Positions 18,640 through 28,571 of a stretch of 64,000 nucleotides of DNA are shown in pieces. Position numbers and translations under genes: made by a program. The first letter of the stretch is position 1. Every line of letters begins with the position of its first letter. Under the pieces are notes generated by a model. The model searched no databases and was not told where the DNA came from. It was given only the letters and a program-made list of their open reading frames with translations. Origin of the DNA: Bacteroidetes bacterium GWB2_32_14 (lineage in GTDB: Bacteria > Bacteroidota > Bacteroidia > Bacteroidales > UBA12077); NCBI GenBank assembly GCA_001768235.1, contig MENK01000035.1:64183-128182 (forward strand), given 5' to 3'.

Positions 18640-19065
18640 TTATAAAAGATTTTTATATCTATCCAGATAATTATTTTCTTTTTCTCTCATTTGAATTTTT
18701 TCACCATTTGTAGAGTCATTATATCCTATTAAATGAAGAATTCCATGAATAATAACTCTTCTGATTTCATCTTCAAATGAAACAATAAATCTTTTAGAAT
18801 TGTTTAAAACCGTTTCAATACTAATATAAATATCGCCATTAATTGTGTTTTTTTCACAATAATTAAATGTAATTATATCGGTGAGGTAGTTGTGTGAAAG
18901 GTATTTTTTATTTATGTCAAGAAGGTAATTATCAGACGTAAAAATGATATTAATTAACCCTGTTTTTTTAAGCTCATTTTCGATGGAGAGTTTTATCCAA
19001 TTTCTGATTTTGTTTTTTGATGCCAGGTTAAAATCAATGTCTTCTGAAAAGAAATTGATGCTCAT
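18640..19065 (-). CDS. ybeY: Endoribonuclease YbeY (rRNA maturation factor)
   Basis: Single-strand endoribonuclease used in 16S rRNA 3' maturation and ribosome quality control. It has 141 residues, slightly short. The metal motif reads HGILHLIGYND: the first two zinc histidines are present, but where most bacteria have a third His (HLxGYDH) this protein has Asp. I recall the same change in other Bacteroidota, so it is likely a lineage variant. The conserved arginine and ITFNY segments upstream are in place. It starts 2 bp after the RsbW-like gene and precedes mnmG. Confidence 0.9.
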   Translation of the reverse strand: MSINFFSEDIDFNLASKNKIRNWIKLSIENELKKTGLINIIFTSDNYLLDINKKYLSHNYLTDIITFNYCEKNTINGDIYISIETVLNNSKRFIVSFEDEIRRVIIHGILHLIGYNDSTNGEKIQMREKENNYLDRYKNLL

Positions 19066-19067
19066 TT

Positions 19068-19466
19068 TTATTCTATGTTGAAATTTAATTCAACTTTATT
19101 TCCTCGGCCATGAAATATTACATCATCGGCAAGATGTTTCATTAAATAAACTCCTCGTCCATGAATATTTTCTATGTTTTCCGGAATTGTCGGGTCGGGA
19201 ACGTTTGTATAATTAAATCCGGGACCTTCGTCTTCAATGAAAATTTTTATTTCGTTTTTTTCAATAAAGAAAGTTATTGTTACTTTTTTTGTTTCATCTT
19301 CTTTATTCCCGTGTACAATTGAATTATTTACTCCTTCAACAGTAGCTATGAGCATTTTGCCATATACCTCGGAATTAATTTTAGCTTCTTCTGAAACCTC
19401 ATCAATTAATTTTTCGACTAAACTGATGTTTTCTATTTTAGATTCAATTAAAATGCTTCTTTTCAT
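19068..19466 (-). CDS. RsbW/SpoIIAB-like ATP-binding protein (HATPase_c_2)
   Basis: A 132-residue GHKL ATPase without any other domain. The N-box is EGVNNSIVHGN (about residues 44-54), the G1 box DEGPGF (about 79-84), and the G2 box GRGVYLMKHLADDV (about 103-116). The family comprises anti-sigma factor serine kinases such as RsbW. In Bacteroidota this gene stands alone before ybeY and mnmG, without an RsbV antagonist or sigma factor nearby, as here. Kinase activity and partner are unknown. Confidence 0.85.
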   Translation of the reverse strand: MKRSILIESKIENISLVEKLIDEVSEEAKINSEVYGKMLIATVEGVNNSIVHGNKEDETKKVTITFFIEKNEIKIFIEDEGPGFNYTNVPDPTIPENIENIHGRGVYLMKHLADDVIFHGRGNKVELNFNIE

Positions 19467-19594
19467 TTTTTAAAGCTGTTGTTAGCACTTCTGTTGTTTC
19501 TTTTTAAACAATTATAATTTTATACCTTTTTTATTAAAAATTGTTTCGTTTTTTATATTTATATTTTTCAAAGATAGCTATTTTATTCAAGCAG

Positions 19595-20785
19595 CTACTT
19601 TTTTAGTAACCAAATTTTGGGATTTAAAACTTTTGTTTCTTCATAAATACGAAAATGCAGAACAGAGCTTTTGTCATCGTTTTTTAAATAATAAATATCA
19701 CCCAAATGTTGCCCTTTTTTTACTTTATCACCTGATTTTACCCTTACATTAACTAAGTTTGAATAAAACGAAAGGAAGTGTCCGTGACGAATAATTATGG
19801 CCATATTAGACCCCGGAACAGCAATAACTCTCTTAACTTCGCCATCAAAAATTGATTTTACTTTTTCGTCCTTTGCTAAATTAATATCTATTCCCTCGTT
19901 ATTTAGCATTATTCCTTTTAAAACAGGATGTTGTTGTTCTCCAAAATCTCTTATAATTACTCCTTTTTCTACAGGCCAATCGAGTTTTCCCCGTGAACTT
20001 TTAAAATTCTCTGATAATGCTTCATCGGTATAAATCGTTCTTTTTTTACTTTCTTCTGCTTCTTTTGCTATTAAATCATTAATTTCTTTTGCAAGACGTT
20101 TCATTACTTTTTCGTTGTCTTCGATCTTTTTTCGCAACTCTTTTTCTTTTTTCTGTAGTTTTACAAGCTCTGTATTTTCTTTTTCGCGTTCAAGTTTTAA
20201 TTGATATTTTTCGTTTTCTTTTTGAGATAAAAGATTTATTTTTTGATTTTTTTGTTCTTTAAGTTCGCTTATTTCTGATAATAATTCGTTTTGTTTTTGA
20301 ATTATTAATAACGCCTGCTTTTTTCTATATTGAGAATACTGTTGGAAATATTTTAATCTTCGGTATGCCTGATTAAAGTTGTCTGATGCAAGAATGAACA
20401 TAAGTTTATCGTAAGTGCTCCTGTTTTTATATGCAAAATAAATCATTTTCGCATATTCTTCTTTTAATCTAAGTATTTCATTTTCCAGATTGTTTATATT
20501 ACTTGTTTTTTGTTCAATACTGGCATCAATTAAAGATATTTCATTAGAGATATCATTTACTAATTGTTCTCTTAAAGAGATTCTTTTTTTAATAATTAAT
20601 ATTTTATTAATCCCTGCTGTTCTGTTTTGTTCTGTTTCATCAAGCAATTTCGTTGTTAATTTAATTTCTTCTTCGGTTTTTATTTTTCGTTGTTCTAACT
20701 CTTTTCTTGTTTGGCCAAAACATTCTGTTTGCAAAAATATACTTGCAAATAAAAACAGACTTATACTTATTTTTAATTTAATCAT
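19595..20785 (-). CDS. EnvC-like murein hydrolase activator (coiled coil plus degenerate LytM)
   Basis: Exported periplasmic protein, 396 residues. Residues 1-24 are a signal peptide (cleavage near CFGQ). Residues about 25-250 form a long Lys/Glu-rich coiled coil, and about 265-390 a LytM/M23 domain. Active-site ligands are altered: the HxxxD site reads NNEGIDI with Asn for His. A HGHF and a LHFRI segment remain. This resembles E. coli EnvC, which activates amidases at the division site instead of cutting peptidoglycan itself. The gene overlaps the DUF4292 gene by 8 bp. Confidence 0.85.
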   Translation of the reverse strand: MIKLKISISLFLFASIFLQTECFGQTRKELEQRKIKTEEEIKLTTKLLDETEQNRTAGINKILIIKKRISLREQLVNDISNEISLIDASIEQKTSNINNLENEILRLKEEYAKMIYFAYKNRSTYDKLMFILASDNFNQAYRRLKYFQQYSQYRKKQALLIIQKQNELLSEISELKEQKNQKINLLSQKENEKYQLKLEREKENTELVKLQKKEKELRKKIEDNEKVMKRLAKEINDLIAKEAEESKKRTIYTDEALSENFKSSRGKLDWPVEKGVIIRDFGEQQHPVLKGIMLNNEGIDINLAKDEKVKSIFDGEVKRVIAVPGSNMAIIIRHGHFLSFYSNLVNVRVKSGDKVKKGQHLGDIYYLKNDDKSSVLHFRIYEETKVLNPKIWLLKK

Positions 20786-21593
20786 TTAATGAACCCCGGT
20801 TATAGTTCTTTGGAATATCCAGCTTAATTTGTGTATTTGCCTGAAAATTTACTGTTCCATTTTTAAGCGTTAAGGTTAAATTTGTTTTTTTACTTCTAAA
20901 ATCCAAATCGATAATTTCAGGAAAATATATTGATTTATAATTAATATAGCTTATATACTCTATTTTAAAATCCTGATTATTTTCTTTATTTCTCAAAACA
21001 GCCTGAATGATATTTTCATTTTTACTATCGATGAATAATATAATATTGTTAATCTCATTTTCATTTGAACTAAAATTTATCTCGTAATTATTGAACTTAG
21101 ATTTAATGGTATCTGATGTATTCATATAATTATATGTATTAAAAATATATGAATAATCGGAAAATAAAATGCTTTGTAACAAATAATAATTTACCGAGAA
21201 ATTGTATTTTTTGTAAATATCGTTGTATGTCCCTGTTTTATATGTTTTATTAATCCTGTCAACAAGTATAATGTTTTCGGGTTGAAATAAAATTCTGCTG
21301 ATTTCAATTCCTAACATATTTGATAATGAAACCAATATTGCAGAATCTTTAGAAATTAAAATATTCGCTTTTAAATTGATTAATGCAGAATTATCATCAA
21401 TAGAAATTTTTATTCCTTTGATTGACACCCTTTTTATTGATTCAGATTTTTTCAGAATATCTGATTTTAATTCAGAAAAAGAACGTACCTCTTCTGTAGT
21501 TTTTGATAATTGTTTTTGTTGTTTACATCCGAATAAGGTAAAGGATATTATTACTAAAAATGTGACAGAATAAATTGTTTTTTGTTTTATCAT
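20778..21593 (-). CDS. DUF4292 lipoprotein
   Basis: Lipoprotein of 271 residues. The lipobox LFGC places the acylated cysteine at C23, after a hydrophobic signal. The rest is a beta-rich sequence with alternating hydrophobic residues, ending in a segment resembling LolA/LolB-like folds (KTNLTLTLKNGTVNFQANTQ). The family is Bacteroidota-specific and typically sits between a TPR lipoprotein and an EnvC-like gene, as here. It overlaps TPR by 1 bp and EnvC by 8 bp. A role in envelope assembly is inferred from context only. Confidence 0.8.
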   Translation of the reverse strand: MIKQKTIYSVTFLVIISFTLFGCKQQKQLSKTTEEVRSFSELKSDILKKSESIKRVSIKGIKISIDDNSALINLKANILISKDSAILVSLSNMLGIEISRILFQPENIILVDRINKTYKTGTYNDIYKKYNFSVNYYLLQSILFSDYSYIFNTYNYMNTSDTIKSKFNNYEINFSSNENEINNIILFIDSKNENIIQAVLRNKENNQDFKIEYISYINYKSIYFPEIIDLDFRSKKTNLTLTLKNGTVNFQANTQIKLDIPKNYNRGSLND

Positions 21594-23341
21594 TATTCCC
21601 TCGAGTTATTTTTTATTTTTAAATCAAGTTCATTGCTTGAATTACCAAGTTTTTTAGACAAATTCCACATTTCAATTGCTTTTTCAATATTTTTTGATTT
21701 ATATAATATATCTCCATAATGCTCAACAATAACGCCACTTTCTATACCCCCGTGCTCTATGGCTTTTTGGATATAATAAAGTGCATCCTGATATTTCTCC
21801 AATTTATATAAAATCCACGCATACGTGTCGAGGTAAGTAGAATTTTCGGGAAATGCAATTATTGTTTTTTTACTTATAGATTCAGCATAATCAAGGTTCG
21901 TTTCACGTAAGGAAAGGTAATAACTGTAGTTATTTATTACAGAATAATTTTCGGGTTGAATTTTTAGAACTTCCTGAAAATAATAATCGGAACTTTTATA
22001 ATTACCTGTTTCATGATATGCTTCGCCCAAGTATATATAAAAATCTATTTGTAATTGATTATTATTTTCAATCAAACCCAATCCTGTTTTTAAAACAGAA
22101 AGAGATTCATCTGCCTTATTTAACTGCAGGGCAGAAATACCTTTAAATAAATAAAATGTCGGATAATTCGGGAAGCTATCAATTGCAGCACAGGATTTTT
22201 CATACATTAACTTTATGTTATTCCGGAAACTATAAATTGAAATGAGTTGTTCCCAAATTATTTCAGTTGTTTTAAAATTCTTAATAATAAATTCCAGTTC
22301 AATTGTAGCTAGGTCGTAATTGGTTGTTTTTATTAAATAATCTGTATATAAAGTATAACTTTCAAGCTTGTCGGGATAATTTTCTTTAATTATTTTTAAA
22401 TTTTGTTCAACCTGGTTTTTAAATAAACTGGTTTCTTGTTGTGAATTCAATACTGTTGCCAGGGTAATTATTTTTGATTGAAAATCAATGTTTTCATTTA
22501 TAACTACTTTGTTAATTGCAACAAACATTTTTTCATAATCTACTTTTTTCCTGTAAAAATCTACAATTGAAAGTTGCCCCAATGGGTTTAAACTATCCAG
22601 TTCAAATAGCTTATTATAAGATTCTTCTGCTTTTAATAATAAATTATCGCGGGTAAACATTTCTGCCAATAAACCATAATATCTTGGTTCGTTTGGAAAA
22701 TGAAGAATTAATTTATTAATTTCATCATACGCTTTTGTTTTATTTCCCTGGTTTAGAAATATTTGTTGTTTTGTAACCGACGTTGTTTCATTTACTCCTA
22801 CTTTTTCTTCTATTTCATTTAATAAGGCAATTGCCTCATTAAGTTGATTTACTTGTTTGTATATTGATGCAAGATAAAATGTTATTTCATGATTATTGGG
22901 TTCTATTTTGTGTAAATATTTATAAACTTCAATGGCATTTTTAAAATCATTATTCGAAACATATAATTGAGCTAATTGATATTGGTACCATTTGTTATCA
23001 GGCTCATTTTTTGTAGCCATAATGGCGTATTTTAATGCTGTTTGTATGTTGTTTAGCTGATAATTTATTTGAGAAATTTCTGAAGCAGCAATAGCACTAT
23101 TTGGATTAATTTCGAGGCATTGATAATAAAGTGCTAAAGCAGAGTTATAATCACCCAGTAACTTTTTCCTGTTTGCTTCAAGGAATACATAATAATATTC
23201 TTGTTCATTGTTTTTGGACAACTCTTTTTTTACAGTTATTTTATCGTTTTTAACTAATTCTTTTGTTTTACAAGAAACCGTTAAAAACAAACTGATAAAA
23301 AAAACATACAATACAAGTCTTCTATTTTTAAAAATATTCAT
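21593..23341 (-). CDS. TPR-repeat lipoprotein
   Basis: Lipoprotein of 582 residues with lipobox TVSC (C24). From about residue 48 to the C-terminus it is a series of tetratricopeptide repeats. Typical ones are YNSALALYYQCLEINPNSA, FKNAIEVYKYLHKIEPNNH and, near the end, YQDALYYIQKAIEHGG, about 14-16 helix pairs in all. Such proteins are scaffolds in the periplasm or at the outer membrane. It is first of the TPR-DUF4292-EnvC operon, with 1-bp overlap to the next gene, and lies 43 bp after dut. Confidence 0.9.
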   Translation of the reverse strand: MNIFKNRRLVLYVFFISLFLTVSCKTKELVKNDKITVKKELSKNNEQEYYYVFLEANRKKLLGDYNSALALYYQCLEINPNSAIAASEISQINYQLNNIQTALKYAIMATKNEPDNKWYQYQLAQLYVSNNDFKNAIEVYKYLHKIEPNNHEITFYLASIYKQVNQLNEAIALLNEIEEKVGVNETTSVTKQQIFLNQGNKTKAYDEINKLILHFPNEPRYYGLLAEMFTRDNLLLKAEESYNKLFELDSLNPLGQLSIVDFYRKKVDYEKMFVAINKVVINENIDFQSKIITLATVLNSQQETSLFKNQVEQNLKIIKENYPDKLESYTLYTDYLIKTTNYDLATIELEFIIKNFKTTEIIWEQLISIYSFRNNIKLMYEKSCAAIDSFPNYPTFYLFKGISALQLNKADESLSVLKTGLGLIENNNQLQIDFYIYLGEAYHETGNYKSSDYYFQEVLKIQPENYSVINNYSYYLSLRETNLDYAESISKKTIIAFPENSTYLDTYAWILYKLEKYQDALYYIQKAIEHGGIESGVIVEHYGDILYKSKNIEKAIEMWNLSKKLGNSSNELDLKIKNNSRE

Positions 23342-23384
23342 TATTATTTTGCTGATTTATAAAAAGTTTGTTATCCATTAATTT

Positions 23385-23819
23385 TTACTTTATTCCAGTA
23401 CTTCCAAAACCACCGGCACCACGATTTGTTTCGTTTAACTCCTGAACATTAGTAAGAGTAACATGTTCATATTTTGCAATAATCATTTGGCAGATTCTTT
23501 CTCCTGTCTCAATTATTACATCCTGATTTGATAAATTGATTAATATAACACCTATTTCCCCCCTGTAATCAGCATCAATTGTACCAGGAGTATTTAAAAC
23601 ACTTATCCCCTTTTTTAAAGCCAATCCGCTTCGTGGCCTTATCTGTGCTTCAAAACCAACCGGTAATTCTATATATAATCCTGTTGGAATTAAAGCCCGT
23701 TCTAACGGTTTTAATATAACCGGGTTTTCAAGAAAAGCTCTTAAATCCATTCCTGCAGAATACTCTGTACTATAGGCTGGTAATGGATTGTTCGATTTGT
23801 TTATAATTTTTACTATCAT
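23385..23819 (-). CDS. dut: dUTP diphosphatase (dUTPase)
   Basis: Hydrolyses dUTP to dUMP and pyrophosphate, preventing uracil incorporation and supplying dTMP synthesis. Trimeric all-beta enzyme of 144 residues. All five family motifs are visible: [39 protein letters not shown] and the C-terminal [10 protein letters not shown] that closes over the active site. Likely cotranscribed with the TPR lipoprotein downstream. Confidence 0.96.
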   Translation of the reverse strand: MIVKIINKSNNPLPAYSTEYSAGMDLRAFLENPVILKPLERALIPTGLYIELPVGFEAQIRPRSGLALKKGISVLNTPGTIDADYRGEIGVILINLSNQDVIIETGERICQMIIAKYEHVTLTNVQELNETNRGAGGFGSTGIK

Positions 23820-23888
23820 GCTATTTTAATATTGTTCAAACTTATTAAATATGATTCTTTATTAAAAATATGATTTACACATTATTTG

Positions 23889-25352
23889 TTAAAAATATTT
23901 AAAAATCTTTTTTTCTTTTTTAATTACAATAAGTACATAAACCAACAAGAAGGCTGTATTAATAATTAATTGAAATACAACATTTTTTATGTTTAAAAAA
24001 TTGTTTATAAAATATATTCCCAGGGATAAAATAAAATAAAAAGTTATTGTTTTAATATCGTAATTCATTTTATAATACGCTTGTCCAACAAAGTAGGAAA
24101 TAATAATCATTGAAAAATAGCATAAAAAAGTTGCCCAGGCTGCACCTTTATAACCCATTGATGGTACTAATGCAATATTTAATCCTATTGTAATAACGGC
24201 ACCAATAATAGCCACAAAAGCTCCTTTTTTAGTTAAATTTGTTAATTTATACCATATAGATTGATTATAAAGTATTCCTAAAAATAAATTAGCTAATAAA
24301 ACAATCGGTACAATAGACAATCCCGAATGAAATTCTACTCCAATAAAATATTTAATAATATCAATAAAAAGAACTACTCCCAGAAAAATAAATAATCCAA
24401 TAATTATAAAATATTTCATTATGAGGGCATATTGTTCTTTTGCATTCTTATCATTCATACGTGAAAAAAAATAGGGTTCAACAGCATATCTGAACATTTG
24501 GATAAAAAGAGTCATTAATACGGCTATTTTATAATTTGCACCATAAATTCCTACTTGTTCAAGCGCAGTTGAGGGATCTCTTACCAAATGTTTCATTAAT
24601 ATCTTATCTAATACTTCATTTACTGTTCCCGCAATACCAACAACTAAAAGAGGTAAAGAATAATTAAGCATTCTTTTTAATAAATCTAATTCAAATTTTA
24701 GTTTAATATTAATGATTTCAGGTATAAGAAAAATTAAGGTAGATACTGTTGCAATGAGATTCGCAATAAAAACGTAACCTACTCCCATTTCCGGATTATA
24801 AATATATTTTACCAAATCAGGATTTGAACTATATATTCTGGGAAAAACTAAAAAGAATATGGCATTAAATCCAATATTAATGACAACGTTCACGATTTTT
24901 AAAACACCAAATTTTCTTGCTTTACCAAGGTATCTCAATTTTGCAAAAGGAATAGATGTAAATGCATCTATACTCACAATTAAGCAAAACCAACGTATAT
25001 ATTCAGCATTATGACTATAATCAAGAGCGGTGGCAATGTTATTAGAAAAAATATATGATAGAATTATAAATAAAAATGAAGTAGTAAAAAGAGAAATTAT
25101 ACTCGTGCTATATACCTTATCGAAATCTTTTTCGCTTTTTGCAAATCTGAAAAACCCGGTTTCCATTCCATAAGTAAGAATCACCAGTAAAAAAACAATG
25201 TATGCATACAATTCAGTAAAGACACCGTATTCTGTTTTATCAAATATTCTCGTATAAAGTGGTGTTAGCAATAAAAAGTTTAATAACCGTGGTGCTACAG
25301 TTCCAAAACCATAAATTATAGTTTGTCCGGCTAATCGTTTAAATTGGCTCAA
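23889..25352 (-). CDS. Wzx-type polysaccharide flippase / oligosaccharide exporter (MOP superfamily)
   Basis: Inner-membrane protein of 487 residues with about 12-14 hydrophobic helices and the N-terminal LAGQTIIYGFGTVAPRLLNF pattern typical of RfbX/Wzx-like exporters. These flip lipid-linked glycans to the periplasm. It is outside the polysaccharide locus at the right end of the window, between dut and a patatin gene, so its substrate may be another glycan such as a peptidoglycan- or envelope-related precursor. It follows the patatin gene by 17 bp. Confidence 0.85.
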   Translation of the reverse strand: MSQFKRLAGQTIIYGFGTVAPRLLNFLLLTPLYTRIFDKTEYGVFTELYAYIVFLLVILTYGMETGFFRFAKSEKDFDKVYSTSIISLFTTSFLFIILSYIFSNNIATALDYSHNAEYIRWFCLIVSIDAFTSIPFAKLRYLGKARKFGVLKIVNVVINIGFNAIFFLVFPRIYSSNPDLVKYIYNPEMGVGYVFIANLIATVSTLIFLIPEIINIKLKFELDLLKRMLNYSLPLLVVGIAGTVNEVLDKILMKHLVRDPSTALEQVGIYGANYKIAVLMTLFIQMFRYAVEPYFFSRMNDKNAKEQYALIMKYFIIIGLFIFLGVVLFIDIIKYFIGVEFHSGLSIVPIVLLANLFLGILYNQSIWYKLTNLTKKGAFVAIIGAVITIGLNIALVPSMGYKGAAWATFLCYFSMIIISYFVGQAYYKMNYDIKTITFYFILSLGIYFINNFLNIKNVVFQLIINTAFLLVYVLIVIKKEKKIFKYF

Positions 25353-25369
25353 TTTTTTTCTTTATAAAA

Positions 25370-27667
25370 TTATTCGTTTCCTTTTTTATTGAATAAGATG
25401 TATCCAAAATTAAACACAAAGTAATACTTCTTATCTAATTTATCATAATAATTAATGCTTAAACTCGCCGGTCCTAATATTGTTTGATAAATAATTGCTC
25501 CGCTTGCTAGAAATGTCGGATTAGATAAATCCATATTATAATACGCCTTATTATTATCATCCGACATTATTTTTTGATAGGGCAGCATTCCATATATTTC
25601 TGCTCTTAAATGAATATCATCGGTTATTAATATTACCGGTTTTATTCCTACGGCCAGGTATGAATGTGCTTTATAGGTATTAATAAACAATGTTTTACTA
25701 TGTGGTGTTGGTTGAAAATCATTCGCATTTAACATGGTAGATGTATAATTGCTAAAAAAATCCATATTTGAATAAGATGCCTCAAAATAGTACCCTAACG
25801 ATATGCTTTTATTAAATTTAAGATATTTGTCGTGTGTAAAACGAATATTATACCAGGCATGTATCTCATTAATCGTTTCGTCTGTTAAAGATGTAGAGCC
25901 CGGAATAAATTCTTCTTTACCAAATAAATAATTAATACTTACATTCTGATATACTCCTTGTGTTGGGTATTGTTTATAGTTTAGTGTATTTCTTTCGAAT
26001 GCCAATTGAAAATTATAATAATTAAAATTCGTGATATCGGTAGTGTCGGTTTTTAAAAAATGCATAACCTGATAATATTCATCTTTAATATCTCCGTATG
26101 CAGCCGAAAATCTCATTACTCCTGTAGTTTTAACAGGAGTAAAAATATTTATTTTAATATTACTTTCATTTTTAATAAGATATGGAGGGCGCGTATCTTC
26201 AAAAAAAGGATCGGAGCTACTACTATAATAATTCCATCGGTTAATCGTATAAGATGCTGATATGCCTATGGGTATTTTTGTCGGAAAATCGGCCCTTGCT
26301 TTAAGTTGTAATGAATTATACAGTCTGCCAAAATTAATATTTGCGTTTAGTATTCTGGAATACAAACCTAACTGATTATATTCAAGGCTGGCATATCCCT
26401 GATTAATTGCACCAGATGAAATATTTGCCCCAATACCAGCATTAAACCTGCTTTTCTCCTTAATATTTAAATACAAATCATAATAAGAAGTTTGTTTGTT
26501 ATATCTTGCTTCCGGAATAATTGATGATATGGTTCCATCAGCCAACAGCTTAAAATACTCTTTTTTAAAATCCAGAATATTAAACAAAGTATCTTTTTTA
26601 TAAATGCTGTTTATTACAAATATTTTCTCTTTACTATTCAGCCCTTTTATATAAATGTCTTTAAAAGTGATTGTTTTTGTTTTATTTTTAAAATCTGCTC
26701 TCTTTTTTGATATTAACGAACTATCTGATTTAAATTGTATCATCAAGTCAATACTATCAATTAATCTCAACGTATTATCATAACCTGTTTGAATAATAAA
26801 TTCCGTTTTATCGAAATCGAGCAAGCTTATATCTTCGAATTTTGATTCTATAAGAATTCCATTTTCAGGTAAATCAAATTCTATTTTATTCATCAACATG
26901 TTTTCTAACTGAACAACAATATCGTCGGGGTCTGGTTTTTTTGAATTGCTGGTCGTTTTACTTCCAATAATATAATCTGGTTGAAAAGATTGAATTAAAA
27001 CATCTTGCGGAAAATTATTTTTCATTCCACCATCAAATAACAGTACACTATCAATTTCTATGGGTTTAAAATAAAAAGGAAATGTCATAGACGCCCTAAT
27101 GGCTTTTCCCAGGTCACCCTTTGAAAAAATCACAGCCTCGTTTTTATAAATGTCTGTTGCAACACAGCGAAACGGAATAAATAAACTATCAAAATTATAA
27201 TCAGCCGTAGCACTTGCTCCGGCAAATAGTTGCATTGCTGCAAAATCGAGTTGGTATGTTGGAATTAAATTTGAAGGAAGTTGGGCTTTTGCTTCTTTAC
27301 CGGTAACCTGAATATTAAAATTTATCATTTCGGCATTAGCTGGTTCTTTTTTAAAATAATAAATATATTGTTGTTCAATAATACCGGTAGCCCATCTTTT
27401 AGAATCTTCAGAAAGTATTAACTCTTGAATCTCATCAGGACTATATCCACTCGCATATAATCCTCCGATTATAGCACCCATTGATGTTCCTGTAATATAA
27501 TCAACAGGAATATTATTTTCTTCAAGAGCTTTTAGAACGCCAATATGTGCAAACCCTTTTGCTCCCCCTCCACTCAGAACCAGGCCAACCTTTTTCTGAG
27601 CTAAAGAATATTGACTGGTGGCAAAACTTAAAAGAATAAAAAGAATAAATTTGTATTTCATAAACAT
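25370..27667 (-). CDS. Patatin-like phospholipase with POTRA and outer-membrane barrel (PlpD-like)
   Basis: 765-residue exported protein with signal peptide (about 1-24). Residues about 28-300 are a patatin lipase domain: oxyanion loop SGGGAKG (32-38), nucleophile S62 in GTSMG, and catalytic Asp in LFDGGMKNN. A short POTRA-like region follows (about 325-400), then a C-terminal beta-barrel rich in alternating aromatic residues (about 400-765) ending in FVFNFGYILF. This is the architecture of type V autotransporting phospholipases, here with a Bacteroidota-style barrel. Two ATGs lie close together (27667 and 27661); either could be used. Confidence 0.9.
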   Translation of the reverse strand: MFMKYKFILFILLSFATSQYSLAQKKVGLVLSGGGAKGFAHIGVLKALEENNIPVDYITGTSMGAIIGGLYASGYSPDEIQELILSEDSKRWATGIIEQQYIYYFKKEPANAEMINFNIQVTGKEAKAQLPSNLIPTYQLDFAAMQLFAGASATADYNFDSLFIPFRCVATDIYKNEAVIFSKGDLGKAIRASMTFPFYFKPIEIDSVLLFDGGMKNNFPQDVLIQSFQPDYIIGSKTTSNSKKPDPDDIVVQLENMLMNKIEFDLPENGILIESKFEDISLLDFDKTEFIIQTGYDNTLRLIDSIDLMIQFKSDSSLISKKRADFKNKTKTITFKDIYIKGLNSKEKIFVINSIYKKDTLFNILDFKKEYFKLLADGTISSIIPEARYNKQTSYYDLYLNIKEKSRFNAGIGANISSGAINQGYASLEYNQLGLYSRILNANINFGRLYNSLQLKARADFPTKIPIGISASYTINRWNYYSSSSDPFFEDTRPPYLIKNESNIKINIFTPVKTTGVMRFSAAYGDIKDEYYQVMHFLKTDTTDITNFNYYNFQLAFERNTLNYKQYPTQGVYQNVSINYLFGKEEFIPGSTSLTDETINEIHAWYNIRFTHDKYLKFNKSISLGYYFEASYSNMDFFSNYTSTMLNANDFQPTPHSKTLFINTYKAHSYLAVGIKPVILITDDIHLRAEIYGMLPYQKIMSDDNNKAYYNMDLSNPTFLASGAIIYQTILGPASLSINYYDKLDKKYYFVFNFGYILFNKKGNE

Positions 27668-27715
27668 TAAATTTCCACTAATTACATATTTTTTTTATTA
27701 CTAATAATTTGTTTC

Positions 27716-27723
27716 TATTTTTG
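27716..27723 (+). promoter_or_regulatory. -7 box TATTTTTG upstream of cyclophilin gene
   Basis: TATTTTTG matches TAnnTTTG and ends 26 bp before the ATG at 27750, in the 82-bp gap between the divergent patatin and cyclophilin genes. A -33 box is not obvious. Confidence 0.35.
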
Positions 27724-27749
27724 TTCTTTAATATTTATCCAAAGTTACT

Positions 27750-28556
27750 ATGAAAAAATTATTATTTGTTTCGCTAATAGCATTTTTACTTTTGTTTTCC
27801 TGTACTGAAAAAAAACAAAAGCACGAAGATCGGTTATATAAAATTGAAACAATTTATGGCGATATCATATTTAAGTTATACGATGAAACGCCAATACATA
27901 AAGAAAATTTTATAAAACTCATCGAATCCGATTATTTTAATGATTTATTATTTCATAGAGTTATAAATGGATTTATGATACAGGGTGGTGATCCGGATTC
28001 ACGAAATGCACCTGCGGGGAAATTATTGGGAGAAGGTGGCCCTGATTATACTTTACCCGCTGAATTTGTTGATAGTATTTTCCATAAGAAAGGTGTTATT
28101 GCTGCCGCACGCGAAGGTGACGATGTAAATCCTGAAATGCGTTCGTCTGCCTCACAATTTTATATTGTGCAGGGAAAAGTATTTTCTGATGAAGATATTG
28201 AAAAAGTTGAAGACCGGATTAATGCTTCACGTTTAAATAAATTAATAACAACTTATTTAGAAGAAGAAAAATTAAAAGCGTACGATACCGGTTCAATTAT
28301 AGATTATGAAACATTACTTCCAAAAGTTCGTGAAAAAGCAGAAGAAGAATTTAAAAAGCAGGGGTATTATAAAATCCCCGATTTTAAACGTAAGGTTTAT
28401 CAAACTATAGGAGGAACCCCACACCTTGATATGGCCTACACAATTTTTGGTGAAGTAGTTGAAGGCCTTGAAATAATTGATAAAATTGCAGCAGTAGAAA
28501 CAGACACAAACGACCGTCCTGTAAAAGATATAAAAATGAGAATTAAAAAATTATAA
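27750..28556 (+). CDS. Cyclophilin-type peptidyl-prolyl isomerase, lipoprotein
   Basis: Envelope foldase of 268 residues that isomerises X-Pro bonds. The lipobox LFSC places the lipidated cysteine at C18. The cyclophilin core is split: FHRVINGFMIQGGDP and the SSASQFYIV motif (catalytic region) come first, and FGEVVEGLEIIDKIA comes at the end. An insertion of about 75 residues, charged and helical, separates them (about 148-225). I recall such insertions in Bacteroidota PPIases. The gene is 15 bp upstream of pheS and probably cotranscribed. Confidence 0.92.
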   Translation: MKKLLFVSLIAFLLLFSCTEKKQKHEDRLYKIETIYGDIIFKLYDETPIHKENFIKLIESDYFNDLLFHRVINGFMIQGGDPDSRNAPAGKLLGEGGPDYTLPAEFVDSIFHKKGVIAAAREGDDVNPEMRSSASQFYIVQGKVFSDEDIEKVEDRINASRLNKLITTYLEEEKLKAYDTGSIIDYETLLPKVREKAEEEFKKQGYYKIPDFKRKVYQTIGGTPHLDMAYTIFGEVVEGLEIIDKIAAVETDTNDRPVKDIKMRIKKL

Positions 28557-28571
28557 TTAGTTGAAAATACA

